From a bacterium UBP6_UBA1177 (GTDB lineage Bacteria > UBP6 > UBA1177): a stretch of 27,719 nt of DNA. The translations under genes and the position numbers were made by a program. A model generated the notes under the pieces. It worked only from the letters and a program-made list of their open reading frames with translations, did no database searches and was not told the origin of the DNA. Within the stretch, counting starts at the first letter, position 1. Each line of letters begins with the position of its first letter. Of this stretch, positions 7,204 to 15,180 are shown piece after piece. The DNA lies in NCBI GenBank assembly GCA_002310995.1, contig DBYV01000019.1:1-27719 (forward strand), in the 5' to 3' direction.

Positions 7204-10107
7204 GTGAAAAGGATTTTTGTTATTTTCGCGCTTTTCTGCGCATTTTTTATGGTTTCGTGCGGAGGAAGTTCAGTAAACAATGAAAATGGTGCTGGTCAAG
7301 CAACCGGAAACATCGGGGAACTGAACGGTGAATGTTACCCGAACAACACCTGTAACAAAGGTCTTATCTGCGACATTGAAAACAATCTCTGCATCGAAGA
7401 TTCAGAAAATCCGGTCAATGATTCCGATGATCCGTCTGAACAAAATGACGATGCTGCAGATACATCATCAGAACAGAATGATGATAAACCAGACACATCC
7501 GATTCAACCGACGATTCCGATTCTGCCGATCCGTGCTCGGCTGATCCGTGCAAAAACATTGAAAATTCCACGGGAGTCTGCACGGCTGACGGCGGAAATT
7601 ATTCCTGCGGATGCAATGAAAACTACGAATGGAACGGCACAACATGCGCGGCATCGACACATCGCGGTGAATGCGAGCCGAAACCGGCAAACACTGTCTG
7701 GAATGATAACGGCGCAAACGGAACATTCGAGCAGACTTGGAACGGCTCGGAATGGGTTCCGTCAAGCTATCCTTCAACTTTCAGCAAAACACCAGGCACA
7801 TGCAACTTCAAATGCGCAAGCGGCTCCGCATGGAACGGATCTTCGTGCGATTCAGCTCCAACAACAGTTTCAGACTGCACTGGGCTTCCGGAAAACGCGA
7901 TCTGGAACACTACATCTGCAATAGTCCAGACTTATGACGGCGTAAGCTGGGAACCCTCAACAGTTGGTGTTTACGATATCACTCCCAGCCAAAGCGAGTG
8001 CCACTTCATCTGCAAACCAAACTACGACTGGACAGGCTCGCAGTGCGTTCCCGCAACGCAGCAGGTCGAGTGCACCGGACTTCCCAAAAACGCCGAGTGG
8101 AATACGGCCGCTTCGATAACTCAGACTTGGAATGGCTCTGAGTGGAAACCCAGCACAAACAGCTATTACAGCACTTCGGCAAGCACGACCGAGTGCCGCT
8201 ACAAATGCAAACTAAACTACAACTGGAGTGACGGCGAATGCGTTGCTGCGACAAGAACTGTAAACTGCACGACTCTGCCTTTCGGAGCACAGTGGAACGC
8301 AGTTTCGAGCATAACTCAGACATGGAACGGCGAGACATGGATCCCGTCGAACACTACGACCTACAACACGACCCAGAGTTCGAGCGAATGCCGCTATAAA
8401 TGCAAAACAAACTACACTTGGAACTCCACCCAGAAAGAGTGCCTCGCCGACACTCAGACTTCGAACTGCACGAATCTTCCTGCCGGCGCGAAGTGGAACA
8501 CATATTCAACAGTTATCCAGACTTGGGACGGCAGTTCGTGGCAACCCTCGACAAACGGCGTTTACAACGAAACTGCAAGCAAATACGAGTGCAGATATAT
8601 TTGTGATACACACTATAAGTGGAATAACTCAAAGTGCGTAGCTGATACTCAGATTGTAGCTTGCACAGATCTTCCGGCGAATGCACACTGGAACACTGTT
8701 TCCAAAATTACTCAGACTTGGGAGGGAAATTCTTGGCAACCAAGTACGACTGGAGCTTACAATGAAGTCGAAAGCTCAAAGGAATGCAGATTTATATGTG
8801 ACGACACATACCATTGGAATAATTCAGTATGCGTTCCCAACACCAAGCTCTCAAATTGCACCGGACTGCCCGAAAATGCCGAGTGGAATACAGCAGAAAC
8901 AATCACACAGACTTGGAACGGTTTAACCTATGAACCGACAACCGATGGAGTTCCGTGTTATTCTTCTTCAGGCCCGTTCGGATTCTTGCAATGCACAAGC
9001 AGCACTACACAATGTGTATTTAAATGCAAAAGCAATTATTACTGGTACGATTCAGAATGTGTAAGCCCGTGCGATTATGAACCTTGCGAAGAAGCTGTAA
9101 ACTCAACAGGAGTATGCACTGCAACATCTTGGAATAACTACAAATGCGAGTGCAATTACGGATACATTTGGAGCGGAACGAAATGTAAAAAAATGACTTT
9201 GGGCAATATGTGCACAGGTCAGACAAGCTGCTACAACGAAACAGCATTAATCACATGCCCTACATCGTCAACCGCCGATTTTTACGGTCAGGATGCACAG
9301 TATAGAGGAAAATGCACAGCGAAAAGTTTTACTGTTGAAACAGTAAATGGACAACCAGTCGTTCTTGACAACAAGACATTTCTTGAATGGCAGCAGGCAG
9401 CTCCAAGCACGACCTACACTTGGGAAAATGCAAAAACTTACTGTTCAGATCTTATTTATGCTGGATATGACGACTGGCGTCTTCCGACCCCGCAGGAACT
9501 TTTGACTATTGTTGACAACAGCAAGAATGCCCCCGCAGTGGACACAACTTATTTCACTGGTATGTCATCCAACTCCAGTTCAGTTAATTATTGGTCATCG
9601 AAACCATACGGAACAAATCAAGTTCAGGCAATAAAACTTTATTACGGAAATATTATCATCCTCTCAACAACCACCTTCGTTGGAGGAGAAAGAAGCGAAA
9701 ATGTTGTTTGTGTACGCGGTAACGAGCTTCCATCCGCTTCGTTTACGACTCAAATGATAAGCAGCGAAATTGTAGTCAAAGATTCCGTGACAGGACTAAT
9801 GTGGCAGAAAACATATCCGAGTTCAAGATATACTTGGGTAAACGCGCTTAAATACTGCGAAGATTTGGTTTACGCAGGTTATGATGACTGGCATCTTCCA
9901 AACAAAAACGAGCTGGCGTCGCTTATCAATTACGACAAATCCGAAGCTCCCTATTCTGATTTTCCGGACATGCCGACAGGCTTCGGTTTTTGGTCATCCT
10001 CTACTTTCTCAGGTAATACAGACGACGCTTGGAATGTAAATTTCGGCGATAGTAAAGTGGGCAATAACGCTAAAACAGGTACGAATTTTGTTCGTTGTGT
10101 TCGGTAG
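7204..10107 (+). CDS. Large modular lipoprotein: Cys-rich head, EGF-like modules, seven ~65-aa repeats, two DUF1566 domains
   Basis: 967 residues starting at GTG (7204) with GGAGG at 7193-7197. Signal peptide with lipobox FMVSC (Cys19). Residues about 45-65 hold a small Cys motif (CYPNNTCNKGLIC), then an Asp/Ser/Glu-rich linker (about 70-115). An EGF-like module (CSADPCKNIENSTGVC...) precedes seven tandem repeats at about 154-622, each with a CTGLPxNAxWNT start, ITQTWNGSxWxPS core and ECRYKCKxNYxWN end. A second EGF-like module follows, then two DUF1566 (Lcl C-terminal) domains (about 715-840 and 850-967), recognisable from YAGYDDWRLPTPQEL and YAGYDDWHLPNKNEL plus the WSS motifs. Probably surface-exposed adhesin or sensor-like; that is inference. 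Its paralogue is the next gene. Confidence 0.88.
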   Translation: MKRIFVIFALFCAFFMVSCGGSSVNNENGAGQATGNIGELNGECYPNNTCNKGLICDIENNLCIEDSENPVNDSDDPSEQNDDAADTSSEQNDDKPDTSDSTDDSDSADPCSADPCKNIENSTGVCTADGGNYSCGCNENYEWNGTTCAASTHRGECEPKPANTVWNDNGANGTFEQTWNGSEWVPSSYPSTFSKTPGTCNFKCASGSAWNGSSCDSAPTTVSDCTGLPENAIWNTTSAIVQTYDGVSWEPSTVGVYDITPSQSECHFICKPNYDWTGSQCVPATQQVECTGLPKNAEWNTAASITQTWNGSEWKPSTNSYYSTSASTTECRYKCKLNYNWSDGECVAATRTVNCTTLPFGAQWNAVSSITQTWNGETWIPSNTTTYNTTQSSSECRYKCKTNYTWNSTQKECLADTQTSNCTNLPAGAKWNTYSTVIQTWDGSSWQPSTNGVYNETASKYECRYICDTHYKWNNSKCVADTQIVACTDLPANAHWNTVSKITQTWEGNSWQPSTTGAYNEVESSKECRFICDDTYHWNNSVCVPNTKLSNCTGLPENAEWNTAETITQTWNGLTYEPTTDGVPCYSSSGPFGFLQCTSSTTQCVFKCKSNYYWYDSECVSPCDYEPCEEAVNSTGVCTATSWNNYKCECNYGYIWSGTKCKKMTLGNMCTGQTSCYNETALITCPTSSTADFYGQDAQYRGKCTAKSFTVETVNGQPVVLDNKTFLEWQQAAPSTTYTWENAKTYCSDLIYAGYDDWRLPTPQELLTIVDNSKNAPAVDTTYFTGMSSNSSSVNYWSSKPYGTNQVQAIKLYYGNIIILSTTTFVGGERSENVVCVRGNELPSASFTTQMISSEIVVKDSVTGLMWQKTYPSSRYTWVNALKYCEDLVYAGYDDWHLPNKNELASLINYDKSEAPYSDFPDMPTGFGFWSSSTFSGNTDDAWNVNFGDSKVGNNAKTGTNFVRCVR
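7663..9069 (+). repeat. In-gene tandem array, seven degenerate units of about 200 bp
   Basis: Seven units each encode about 65 residues with invariant Trp and Cys positions (A-x-WN, TWxGxxWxPS, EC-x-(F/Y)-x-C, Y-x-W-x(4-6)-C). Unit 1 is the most divergent and unit 7 has an insertion of about 10 residues. DNA identity between units is moderate, so the array is old. An eighth unit forms the C-terminus of the neighbouring lipoprotein (about 11599-11789). Confidence 0.8.
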
Positions 10108-10214
10108 GAGGTTTCGTGGACGCAGACAAACAAACATCCCTTTTCGTCAGCTCTGTAGGTTCTGGAAACCGGATCCGCTGAGAATTGAAGCACAATTTTT
10201 AAAAAGGAGGAAAA

Positions 10215-11789
10215 ATGAAAAGAATTTTTGTTATTTTCGTGCTTTTCAGCGCGATTTTCATGATTTCGTGCGGCGGAAGTTCCGCCAGCGATGTCAAAGG
10301 CAGAGAATCGGTGGCGGACAAGGGCAAACTCGGTGAAGAATGCTACCCGAATGAAACCTGCGACGAAGGGCTTAAATGTGACACTGAAAACAATATCTGC
10401 GTTGAAGAAAATACAAATCATAGTGACGATTCAGACACATCGTCAGAACAAACAAATGACGATGCAGATACAGAATCTGAACAGAGTGATGACGATGCAG
10501 ACTCAACACCTGCGCTGCCGGAAGGCATCCACCTCGGCATAATCGGCTTCAACGAACTGCTTTTTCAGCAGGAGAGATATTTCAAAGAGATCGGCCTTTT
10601 GAACAAGGAAACTGTTGATAACTACACGAATTTTATCGACAGCCTCAACTCGCCCGACGACGGAACAGTCCTCTATTTCGCCGATTACACCGCGCTGGAA
10701 ATGATGCACGCATACCCTATCCCGCCTGATATGCAGCTGAAGAAAGTTGCGCTGGTCACATTTACCGACGGTCTCGACAACATATCGACTTCTCCTGCCG
10801 TTCCTGAATACAACCCCGGAAACTATCATGATAAGAAAGCATACCGGGAAGCCCTTCACGAAATGATCGTCAACGATCCGCATCCGATAAACGGAGTTCC
10901 GATGGATGCCTACACGATCGGTCTCAAAGGAAAGGATGTCAAAGACGACACAGAGTTCGAGGACACCCTGAACAAGCTGGCAAGCAGCGAAAACAATGTC
11001 TACCATGTCGAAAACATGGATGAGGCTATGGAGTCTTTCGACTTTATAGCACGAAGTCTGTATTCAGTCTCAAAAACGGTGAACCTTGATGTCAAAGTGC
11101 CCGGCGGAGAAGACAACGGCCAGCTTTTCCGCTTCACATTCGACATTTACTGCGACCGCAATTCAGGCTACTGCGACAAGGATGCAGCAGAATCGGAACT
11201 TTACATCGATGCAAGCTACAACAAGTCCGATCTGACTCTCGAAAAGATCAAATATCAGGGTTTTGCAAAGGGTAAAAGCAAAATTCCAGCCGGAGATTCC
11301 GAAGGTGCCTACTACCATTTTGTTTTCGAAGACGTCAAATACGATGACGGCAAAACCCCGCTCTCAGACAGTGATTACCAGAAAATAAATCTGTGGAAAA
11401 TGACCGACAACGGTATCTGGAATCACGAGTCGGAATTCAAACCCGGAACTTCGAGCGAACTCATAGAAGTCAGAAGCAGCGCACTAATAATGCTCGTTCT
11501 TGACTGCACTACATCTCTTGGCAGCGATTTTGAAAGAATGAAACAGGCAAGCAAAGATTTCGTAAATACACTTGCCAACGGCGGAGCATCCACACGTGTT
11601 TCCGACTGCACCGGACTTCCCGCAAACGCGCACTGGAATACAGCGTCACAGATAACCCAGACATGGGACGACTACGCAGGATGGCAACCGACGACAACAG
11701 GAAGCTACTGCGAAACCTCCAGTACAAGCGAATGCTGCTTCAAATGTGATTCCGGCTACTGGAACGGCACATACTGTTCCGGCGAGTAA
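10215..11789 (+). CDS. Lipoprotein with von Willebrand A-like segments and one C-terminal Trp/Cys repeat
   Basis: 524 residues; ATG at 10215 behind an AGGAGG. Signal peptide and lipobox FMISC (Cys19) are nearly identical to those of the previous gene, as are the Cys motif (CYPNETCDEGLKC) and the acidic linker (about 68-100). The middle resembles a vWA fold: LGIIGFNELL (107-116), VALVTFTDGLDN (178-189), and AYTIGLKGKDV. A MIDAS-like DCTTS (430-434) followed by an alpha-1-like MKQASKDFVNTL comes near the C-terminus instead of first, so the domain seems circularly permuted or split. The last 63 residues are a single copy of the repeat arrayed in the previous protein. Likely envelope-bound binding protein; the ligand is unknown. 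It probably shares transcription with the preceding gene (107-nt gap). Confidence 0.82.
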   Translation: MKRIFVIFVLFSAIFMISCGGSSASDVKGRESVADKGKLGEECYPNETCDEGLKCDTENNICVEENTNHSDDSDTSSEQTNDDADTESEQSDDDADSTPALPEGIHLGIIGFNELLFQQERYFKEIGLLNKETVDNYTNFIDSLNSPDDGTVLYFADYTALEMMHAYPIPPDMQLKKVALVTFTDGLDNISTSPAVPEYNPGNYHDKKAYREALHEMIVNDPHPINGVPMDAYTIGLKGKDVKDDTEFEDTLNKLASSENNVYHVENMDEAMESFDFIARSLYSVSKTVNLDVKVPGGEDNGQLFRFTFDIYCDRNSGYCDKDAAESELYIDASYNKSDLTLEKIKYQGFAKGKSKIPAGDSEGAYYHFVFEDVKYDDGKTPLSDSDYQKINLWKMTDNGIWNHESEFKPGTSSELIEVRSSALIMLVLDCTTSLGSDFERMKQASKDFVNTLANGGASTRVSDCTGLPANAHWNTASQITQTWDDYAGWQPTTTGSYCETSSTSECCFKCDSGYWNGTYCSGE

Positions 11790-11799
11790 TTGCAGAGAG

Positions 11800-11847
11800 G
11801 CCGATTAGCGCACGGTTTCACAAAACAAGGACTTGATTTTTCAAGAG
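11800..11847 (+). repeat. Direct repeat R, copy 1 (3' of the KilA-N gene)
   Basis: Begins GCCGATTAGCGCACGGTTTC and runs through CACAAAACAAGG to TCAAGAG. It matches copy 2 at 12757-12807 across its length with scattered substitutions, in the same orientation. It lies between the vWA-like lipoprotein stop and the KilA-N stop. Confidence 0.65.
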
Positions 11848-11863
11848 ATTTTCACGAAATTTT

Positions 11864-12709
11864 TTATTTATTCTCTATAACAAGCAGATCCTTTTTTAAA
11901 TCAAGAGAAAGTATCGTTTCCAACTGCCTTTTCGCGGTATCGCGGAGTTTCAAAAGTCTCTCTTTTTGAGAGATTTTCTGCTCAATCAGAATCGCATTGT
12001 AACTTTCAAGGTTCGCGAGTACCAAAAGATGCGGAATATCGGTATAATCCCTGATGTTTCCACTTTTGTCGGGATTATCGTTGCGCCATTCTTTCGCCGT
12101 TTTTCCGAAAAGAGCGACATTCAGCAAATCAGCCTCATCGGCATAAACAAAGTTCTGTTGTTCAATAGTGAGATCGGGCAAAAGCAGATTTTCTTTGACT
12201 GCGTCAGTATGAATTTTGTAATTCAGCTTTGAAATTTCCCGATTCAGATTCCAGTTGAGTGAAAGACGGCTGTTTTCATCGGATTTGAGACGTCGGTAGT
12301 CCTTTACGATATAAAGTTTGAATTCAGGCGAAATCCATGATGCGAACTCCAATGCAATATCGGAATGAGCAAATATGCCGCCGCCGTAACGCCCGGACTT
12401 AGTAATTATGCCGATTCCTTTAAGGATTTCGTTCCAAACTTTTATGGAAAAAGTATAAGCGTTGGTTCCCGCATCCTTTTTAAACGTGTCGAAATCGCTA
12501 CGTTTAAAAGCTGGATTGTGAAGACTCTCCCAAAGTCCGAGAAATTCCACGATATCTCTGCTTTTCAGCCAACTGTGGATCGTGATTCTCGGATCAGAAC
12601 TTCTAAAACGGGCAATGTCAGTCAGAGAAATATACTCCTCCTTAAAATCCGTAGTGTAAATGCCGATTTCGATGCCCTTAGCATGAATTGTTTCTGTCAC
12701 TGTTTTCAT
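11864..12709 (-). CDS. KilA-N domain DNA-binding protein (phage-type)
   Basis: 281 residues. The open frame extends to 12802, but that extension is coded by direct repeat R; the ATG at 12707-12709, with GGAGA upstream, begins the conserved part (MKTVTETIHAKGIEIG). The KilA-N region (about 20-150) is recognisable from EYISLTDIARFR, HSWLKSRDIVEFLGLWE, the TKSGRYGGGIFAHSDIALEF motif and ASWISPEFKLYIVKDYRRLK. The C-terminal half has a conserved LYAD-like block (FVYADEADLLNVALFGKTAKEW) seen in stand-alone bacterial KilA-N proteins. The domain binds DNA and is common in phage antirepressors and mobile regions. The gene is bracketed by copies 1 and 2 of repeat R, suggesting arrival as a cassette. 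Target unknown. Confidence 0.88.
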   Translation of the reverse strand: MKTVTETIHAKGIEIGIYTTDFKEEYISLTDIARFRSSDPRITIHSWLKSRDIVEFLGLWESLHNPAFKRSDFDTFKKDAGTNAYTFSIKVWNEILKGIGIITKSGRYGGGIFAHSDIALEFASWISPEFKLYIVKDYRRLKSDENSRLSLNWNLNREISKLNYKIHTDAVKENLLLPDLTIEQQNFVYADEADLLNVALFGKTAKEWRNDNPDKSGNIRDYTDIPHLLVLANLESYNAILIEQKISQKERLLKLRDTAKRQLETILSLDLKKDLLVIENK

Positions 12710-12756
12710 ATTTTTTTCTCCGAATTTAAAATAAATAAAACAATTGTCTCCGCCAC

Positions 12757-12807
12757 GCTGATTAGCACACGCTTTCACAAAATAAGGGGTTGATGGGTTC
12801 ATAAGAG
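12757..12807 (+). repeat. Direct repeat R, copy 2 (between KilA-N and ORF6N genes)
   Basis: Reads GCTGATTAGCACACGCTTTC then CACAAAATAAGG and ends at ATAAGAG. Same strand and spacing as copy 1; the upstream TCCGCCAC also matches copy 3. It separates two minus-strand genes and contains no start signals of its own. Confidence 0.65.
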
Positions 12808-12809
12808 TT

Positions 12810-13262
12810 TCAAACCTGCTTTTTTCTGACTCTTTTGACGCTGTGTTTGATTCTCACTTTGGCAAACGTCTCAATTATTGCGAATGTTACCATTGTCGCT
12901 CGCTTGCTTTTCAGTATCGTGGCGAGCATATACAAGCCCTTTTCAGTAAATGCTTTCGGCAGACTTCTGCTTTTTGAAGACACATTTGCGGTCGAAAATT
13001 TCGACCGCAAATCTTGTAAATCTTCGTTTGTCAATGCAAACATATAATCTTCAGGAAACTTGTCTGGATTGTTTTTTATGGCCTCGTTCACCCTTTTTGT
13101 TTCGACACCATACAAAGTTGCCACATCTGCATCTAAAATCACCGGCATCTCTCTGACAATGACGATTTTCTTTTCTACCTGTGAATATAAAACCGGCAAC
13201 CGATCTCTGCTTTGATTTGTTTGCGAATCCTGCTCATTGTGAATCACTATCTCATTTTCCAT
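12810..13262 (-). CDS. ORF6N domain protein (phage-type DNA-binding)
   Basis: 150 residues from the ATG at 13260-13262, which has GAGG six bases upstream; the open frame could begin at a TTG four codons earlier, but then the GAGG would be inside the gene. The ORF6N domain (about 28-115) is clear: VIVREMPVILDADVATLYGV, the NPDKFPEDYMF motif, and AFTEKGLYMLATIL. The family occurs in phage antirepressors and stand-alone genes on mobile DNA. The C-terminus is basic (KHSVKRVRKKQV). Both this gene and the KilA-N gene are orphan regulators without other phage genes nearby, each bounded by repeat R. Confidence 0.9.
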   Translation of the reverse strand: MENEIVIHNEQDSQTNQSRDRLPVLYSQVEKKIVIVREMPVILDADVATLYGVETKRVNEAIKNNPDKFPEDYMFALTNEDLQDLRSKFSTANVSSKSRSLPKAFTEKGLYMLATILKSKRATMVTFAIIETFAKVRIKHSVKRVRKKQV

Positions 13263-13401
13263 TTCAAACCTCAAAGAAAAATTACATAGAAATAGAATAG
13301 AAATTTAGACAATAAATCAAGTTTTATTTTTTGATATTCAACAATTTTTTCAAAGTTATTTTAGCAGAACAGTAAAGATAGAAGTAAAAATGTCCGCTGT
13401 G

Positions 13402-13430
13402 TCCGCAACGCTGATTAGCACACAGTTTCA
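13402..13430 (+). repeat. Direct repeat R, copy 3 (5' of the ORF6N gene)
   Basis: Contains GCTGATTAGCACACAGTTTC preceded by TCCGCAAC, matching copy 2 at 25 of about 29 bases by eye. Shorter than copies 1 and 2 because similarity ends after GTTTCA. The flanking gap 13263-13527 is AT-rich and otherwise empty apart from a likely promoter zone for the ORF6N gene. Confidence 0.6.
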
Positions 13431-13527
13431 GGCAGACAACTCCCGGCAAACAGTGCAAAATTTGACTATTTCCCAGCATTTCTTAAAATAAATGACTTTT
13501 AGTTTTTTGCTGAGATTCGAGGAAAAG

Positions 13528-15180
13528 ATGACAAAAAGCCCAGTGATTTCAAGACACAGATTCGGATTTTTTCTGTTTTTCGTTTCCGCTCTCGCCTTTT
13601 CGGTTTCATCATGCGACATCTTCAACGACTGCTCAAGCTCGAACTCATACTCAATGCGCTGCAACGGACTTTACCTTGAACAATGCGTCTACAGCGGCGG
13701 CAACTACAGATGGGAACAGTACAAAAACTGCATCACGGGATGTCCTTCCGATATAGGCAATCCGTCATGCGTCGCTTCGACCTGCTCATGCTCGGTTCAG
13801 TCGCAGTATGTCTGCGATAAAGGCAACAGCTACCGATGCAACGGCGATGATGTTGAAAAATGCGTAAGCCTTGATTACTACAACGGATATGTCTGGGAAA
13901 AACAGAAAAACTGCAAATCACTATTCCCAGAAAGCGAAATCGTCGAAAGCGGATCATGCAGTTCGACAAATGAATACTACGAACCTAAATGCGTTCCCAA
14001 GATCAAAAAAGCTTTCCGCGGCAAATGGTTCAGGCTCGATGACAAAACCGACTTTTATCTCGGGACCAACGGCATAAGCAGAAATTCCTACTACAGCACT
14101 TTCGTTCCCGATTCCATCACGAAAATAGATGACAATATGCTTGAAGTCACAGGCAACGACGAAACTTTCAGGCTTATCCGCAACAGTATCACCGACGCTA
14201 CGCTCAAACTGAACGTAAAAAAGGCTTTCGGCTACACGAGATCGCCTTCGGGAAGCGGTATCGGCGGGATTGACGTTGTTCTCGAGAACACGCAGGATTC
14301 AGGCGAAACCTACGAAAAACAGTCAGGAAGTGACGGGAGCACACAGTTTGACGGCATCGTTTCGGGCGAATACGACATTTCGGTCGGGAACACAAAAGTT
14401 ACACAGAATATCGCCGACTATCTAAACGCCGGGAACTTCTATTTTTCAAAAAACAGCTACATCTACAAGGCTCTTCTTAACTCGACGAACGAAGTATATT
14501 ACGCCGAAGACCGCGACAACAGTGAGGAAGGTAACAGATACACCGTCTATCTCCGCATTTACAACCTCGGAAATCAGGATGCTTCGGCGACTACGATTTC
14601 GCTGAAAACCGATGACACCTCCGTCAAAGTTGATGCGAAAGACGAAATTCTTGGCACTATCGAACCCGAAAATTATGTTTCATACAATTTTTCAATCGAA
14701 ACCATCCCCTTTTCAAAGACAACTGATTTGAAAAACGCGGTCTATCACGATATTGAGTTTTTAGTTTCGCTCAAGGACATAGACGGCGAAATATGGGAAG
14801 ATGTCGTAACGCTGCGAATTTACCGCAAGGCTGTGCCGGTTTACCTTTATTCCACGATGTCGAACCCGTTCATCCTCCTTTCGCCTCACCGCGAAATAAT
14901 GAGCATGTCAAGCGTTGTCTGGGTTCCCTACCGTCCCGACGCGAAATATAAACTTATCGCGCAGAGCCTTTCCCTCAACACAGAAGGAGTTTATTCAATC
15001 GGCGTCGGTTCGTGGGACAAGGAAAAATGGGATTCCGACCGCGAGAATTTCACCGACGTTTCGAATTATGAACCAAACAATCAGGAATCTCAGGCAGTAA
15101 CAGTGAATATGAACTCTCAGACAACATCCTATCTGCACAAGAACGATATTGACTTCTGGATAATAGATATGAGCAAATGA
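13528..15180 (+). CDS. Cys-rich lipoprotein with beta-sandwich (CARDB-like) and PPC-like C-terminus
   Basis: 550 residues from the ATG at 13528, chosen because GAGG lies five bases upstream and the signal peptide then has normal length; an in-frame ATG at 13492 lacks these. Lipobox SVSSC (Cys29). Residues about 40-160 hold two Cys-rich units of the type MRCNGLYLEQCVY...YKNC and YRCNGDDVEKCVS...QKNC. Further on are a carboxypeptidase-regulatory-like stretch (FGYTRSPSGSGIGGIDVVLE...GEYDISVGN, about 225-290), a CARDB-like beta-sandwich (YTVYLRIYNLGNQDASATT onward, about 335-440), and a C-terminal pre-peptidase-like motif (NYEPNNQESQ...DIDFWIIDM). The domain calls after the lipobox are by resemblance only. 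Its stop overlaps the next gene by 4 nt (ATGA). Function unknown. Confidence 0.85.
   Translation: MTKSPVISRHRFGFFLFFVSALAFSVSSCDIFNDCSSSNSYSMRCNGLYLEQCVYSGGNYRWEQYKNCITGCPSDIGNPSCVASTCSCSVQSQYVCDKGNSYRCNGDDVEKCVSLDYYNGYVWEKQKNCKSLFPESEIVESGSCSSTNEYYEPKCVPKIKKAFRGKWFRLDDKTDFYLGTNGISRNSYYSTFVPDSITKIDDNMLEVTGNDETFRLIRNSITDATLKLNVKKAFGYTRSPSGSGIGGIDVVLENTQDSGETYEKQSGSDGSTQFDGIVSGEYDISVGNTKVTQNIADYLNAGNFYFSKNSYIYKALLNSTNEVYYAEDRDNSEEGNRYTVYLRIYNLGNQDASATTISLKTDDTSVKVDAKDEILGTIEPENYVSYNFSIETIPFSKTTDLKNAVYHDIEFLVSLKDIDGEIWEDVVTLRIYRKAVPVYLYSTMSNPFILLSPHREIMSMSSVVWVPYRPDAKYKLIAQSLSLNTEGVYSIGVGSWDKEKWDSDRENFTDVSNYEPNNQESQAVTVNMNSQTTSYLHKNDIDFWIIDMSK

Noticed and set aside
7415..7777. Overlapping long frames in the Asp/Ser-rich linker region (both strands)
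   Set aside because: Low-complexity codon patterns of the lipoprotein linker open the other frames; the lipoprotein frame has signal peptide, Cys pattern and ribosome binding site.
7663..9069. CRISPR array
   Set aside because: Units are about 200 bp, degenerate and coding; there are no short identical repeats with unique spacers, and no cas genes in the window.
10116..10181. 21-residue frame starting GTG with GGAGG after the first large lipoprotein
   Set aside because: The GGAGG overlaps the stop region of the previous gene, there is no similarity to anything I know, and the product is too short to support; kept here only as a remark.
12710..12802. Upstream extension of the KilA-N gene by 31 codons (to an ATG at 12802)
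   Set aside because: The extension is coded by direct repeat R and has no ribosome binding site; the conserved protein and GGAGA site support the ATG at 12709.
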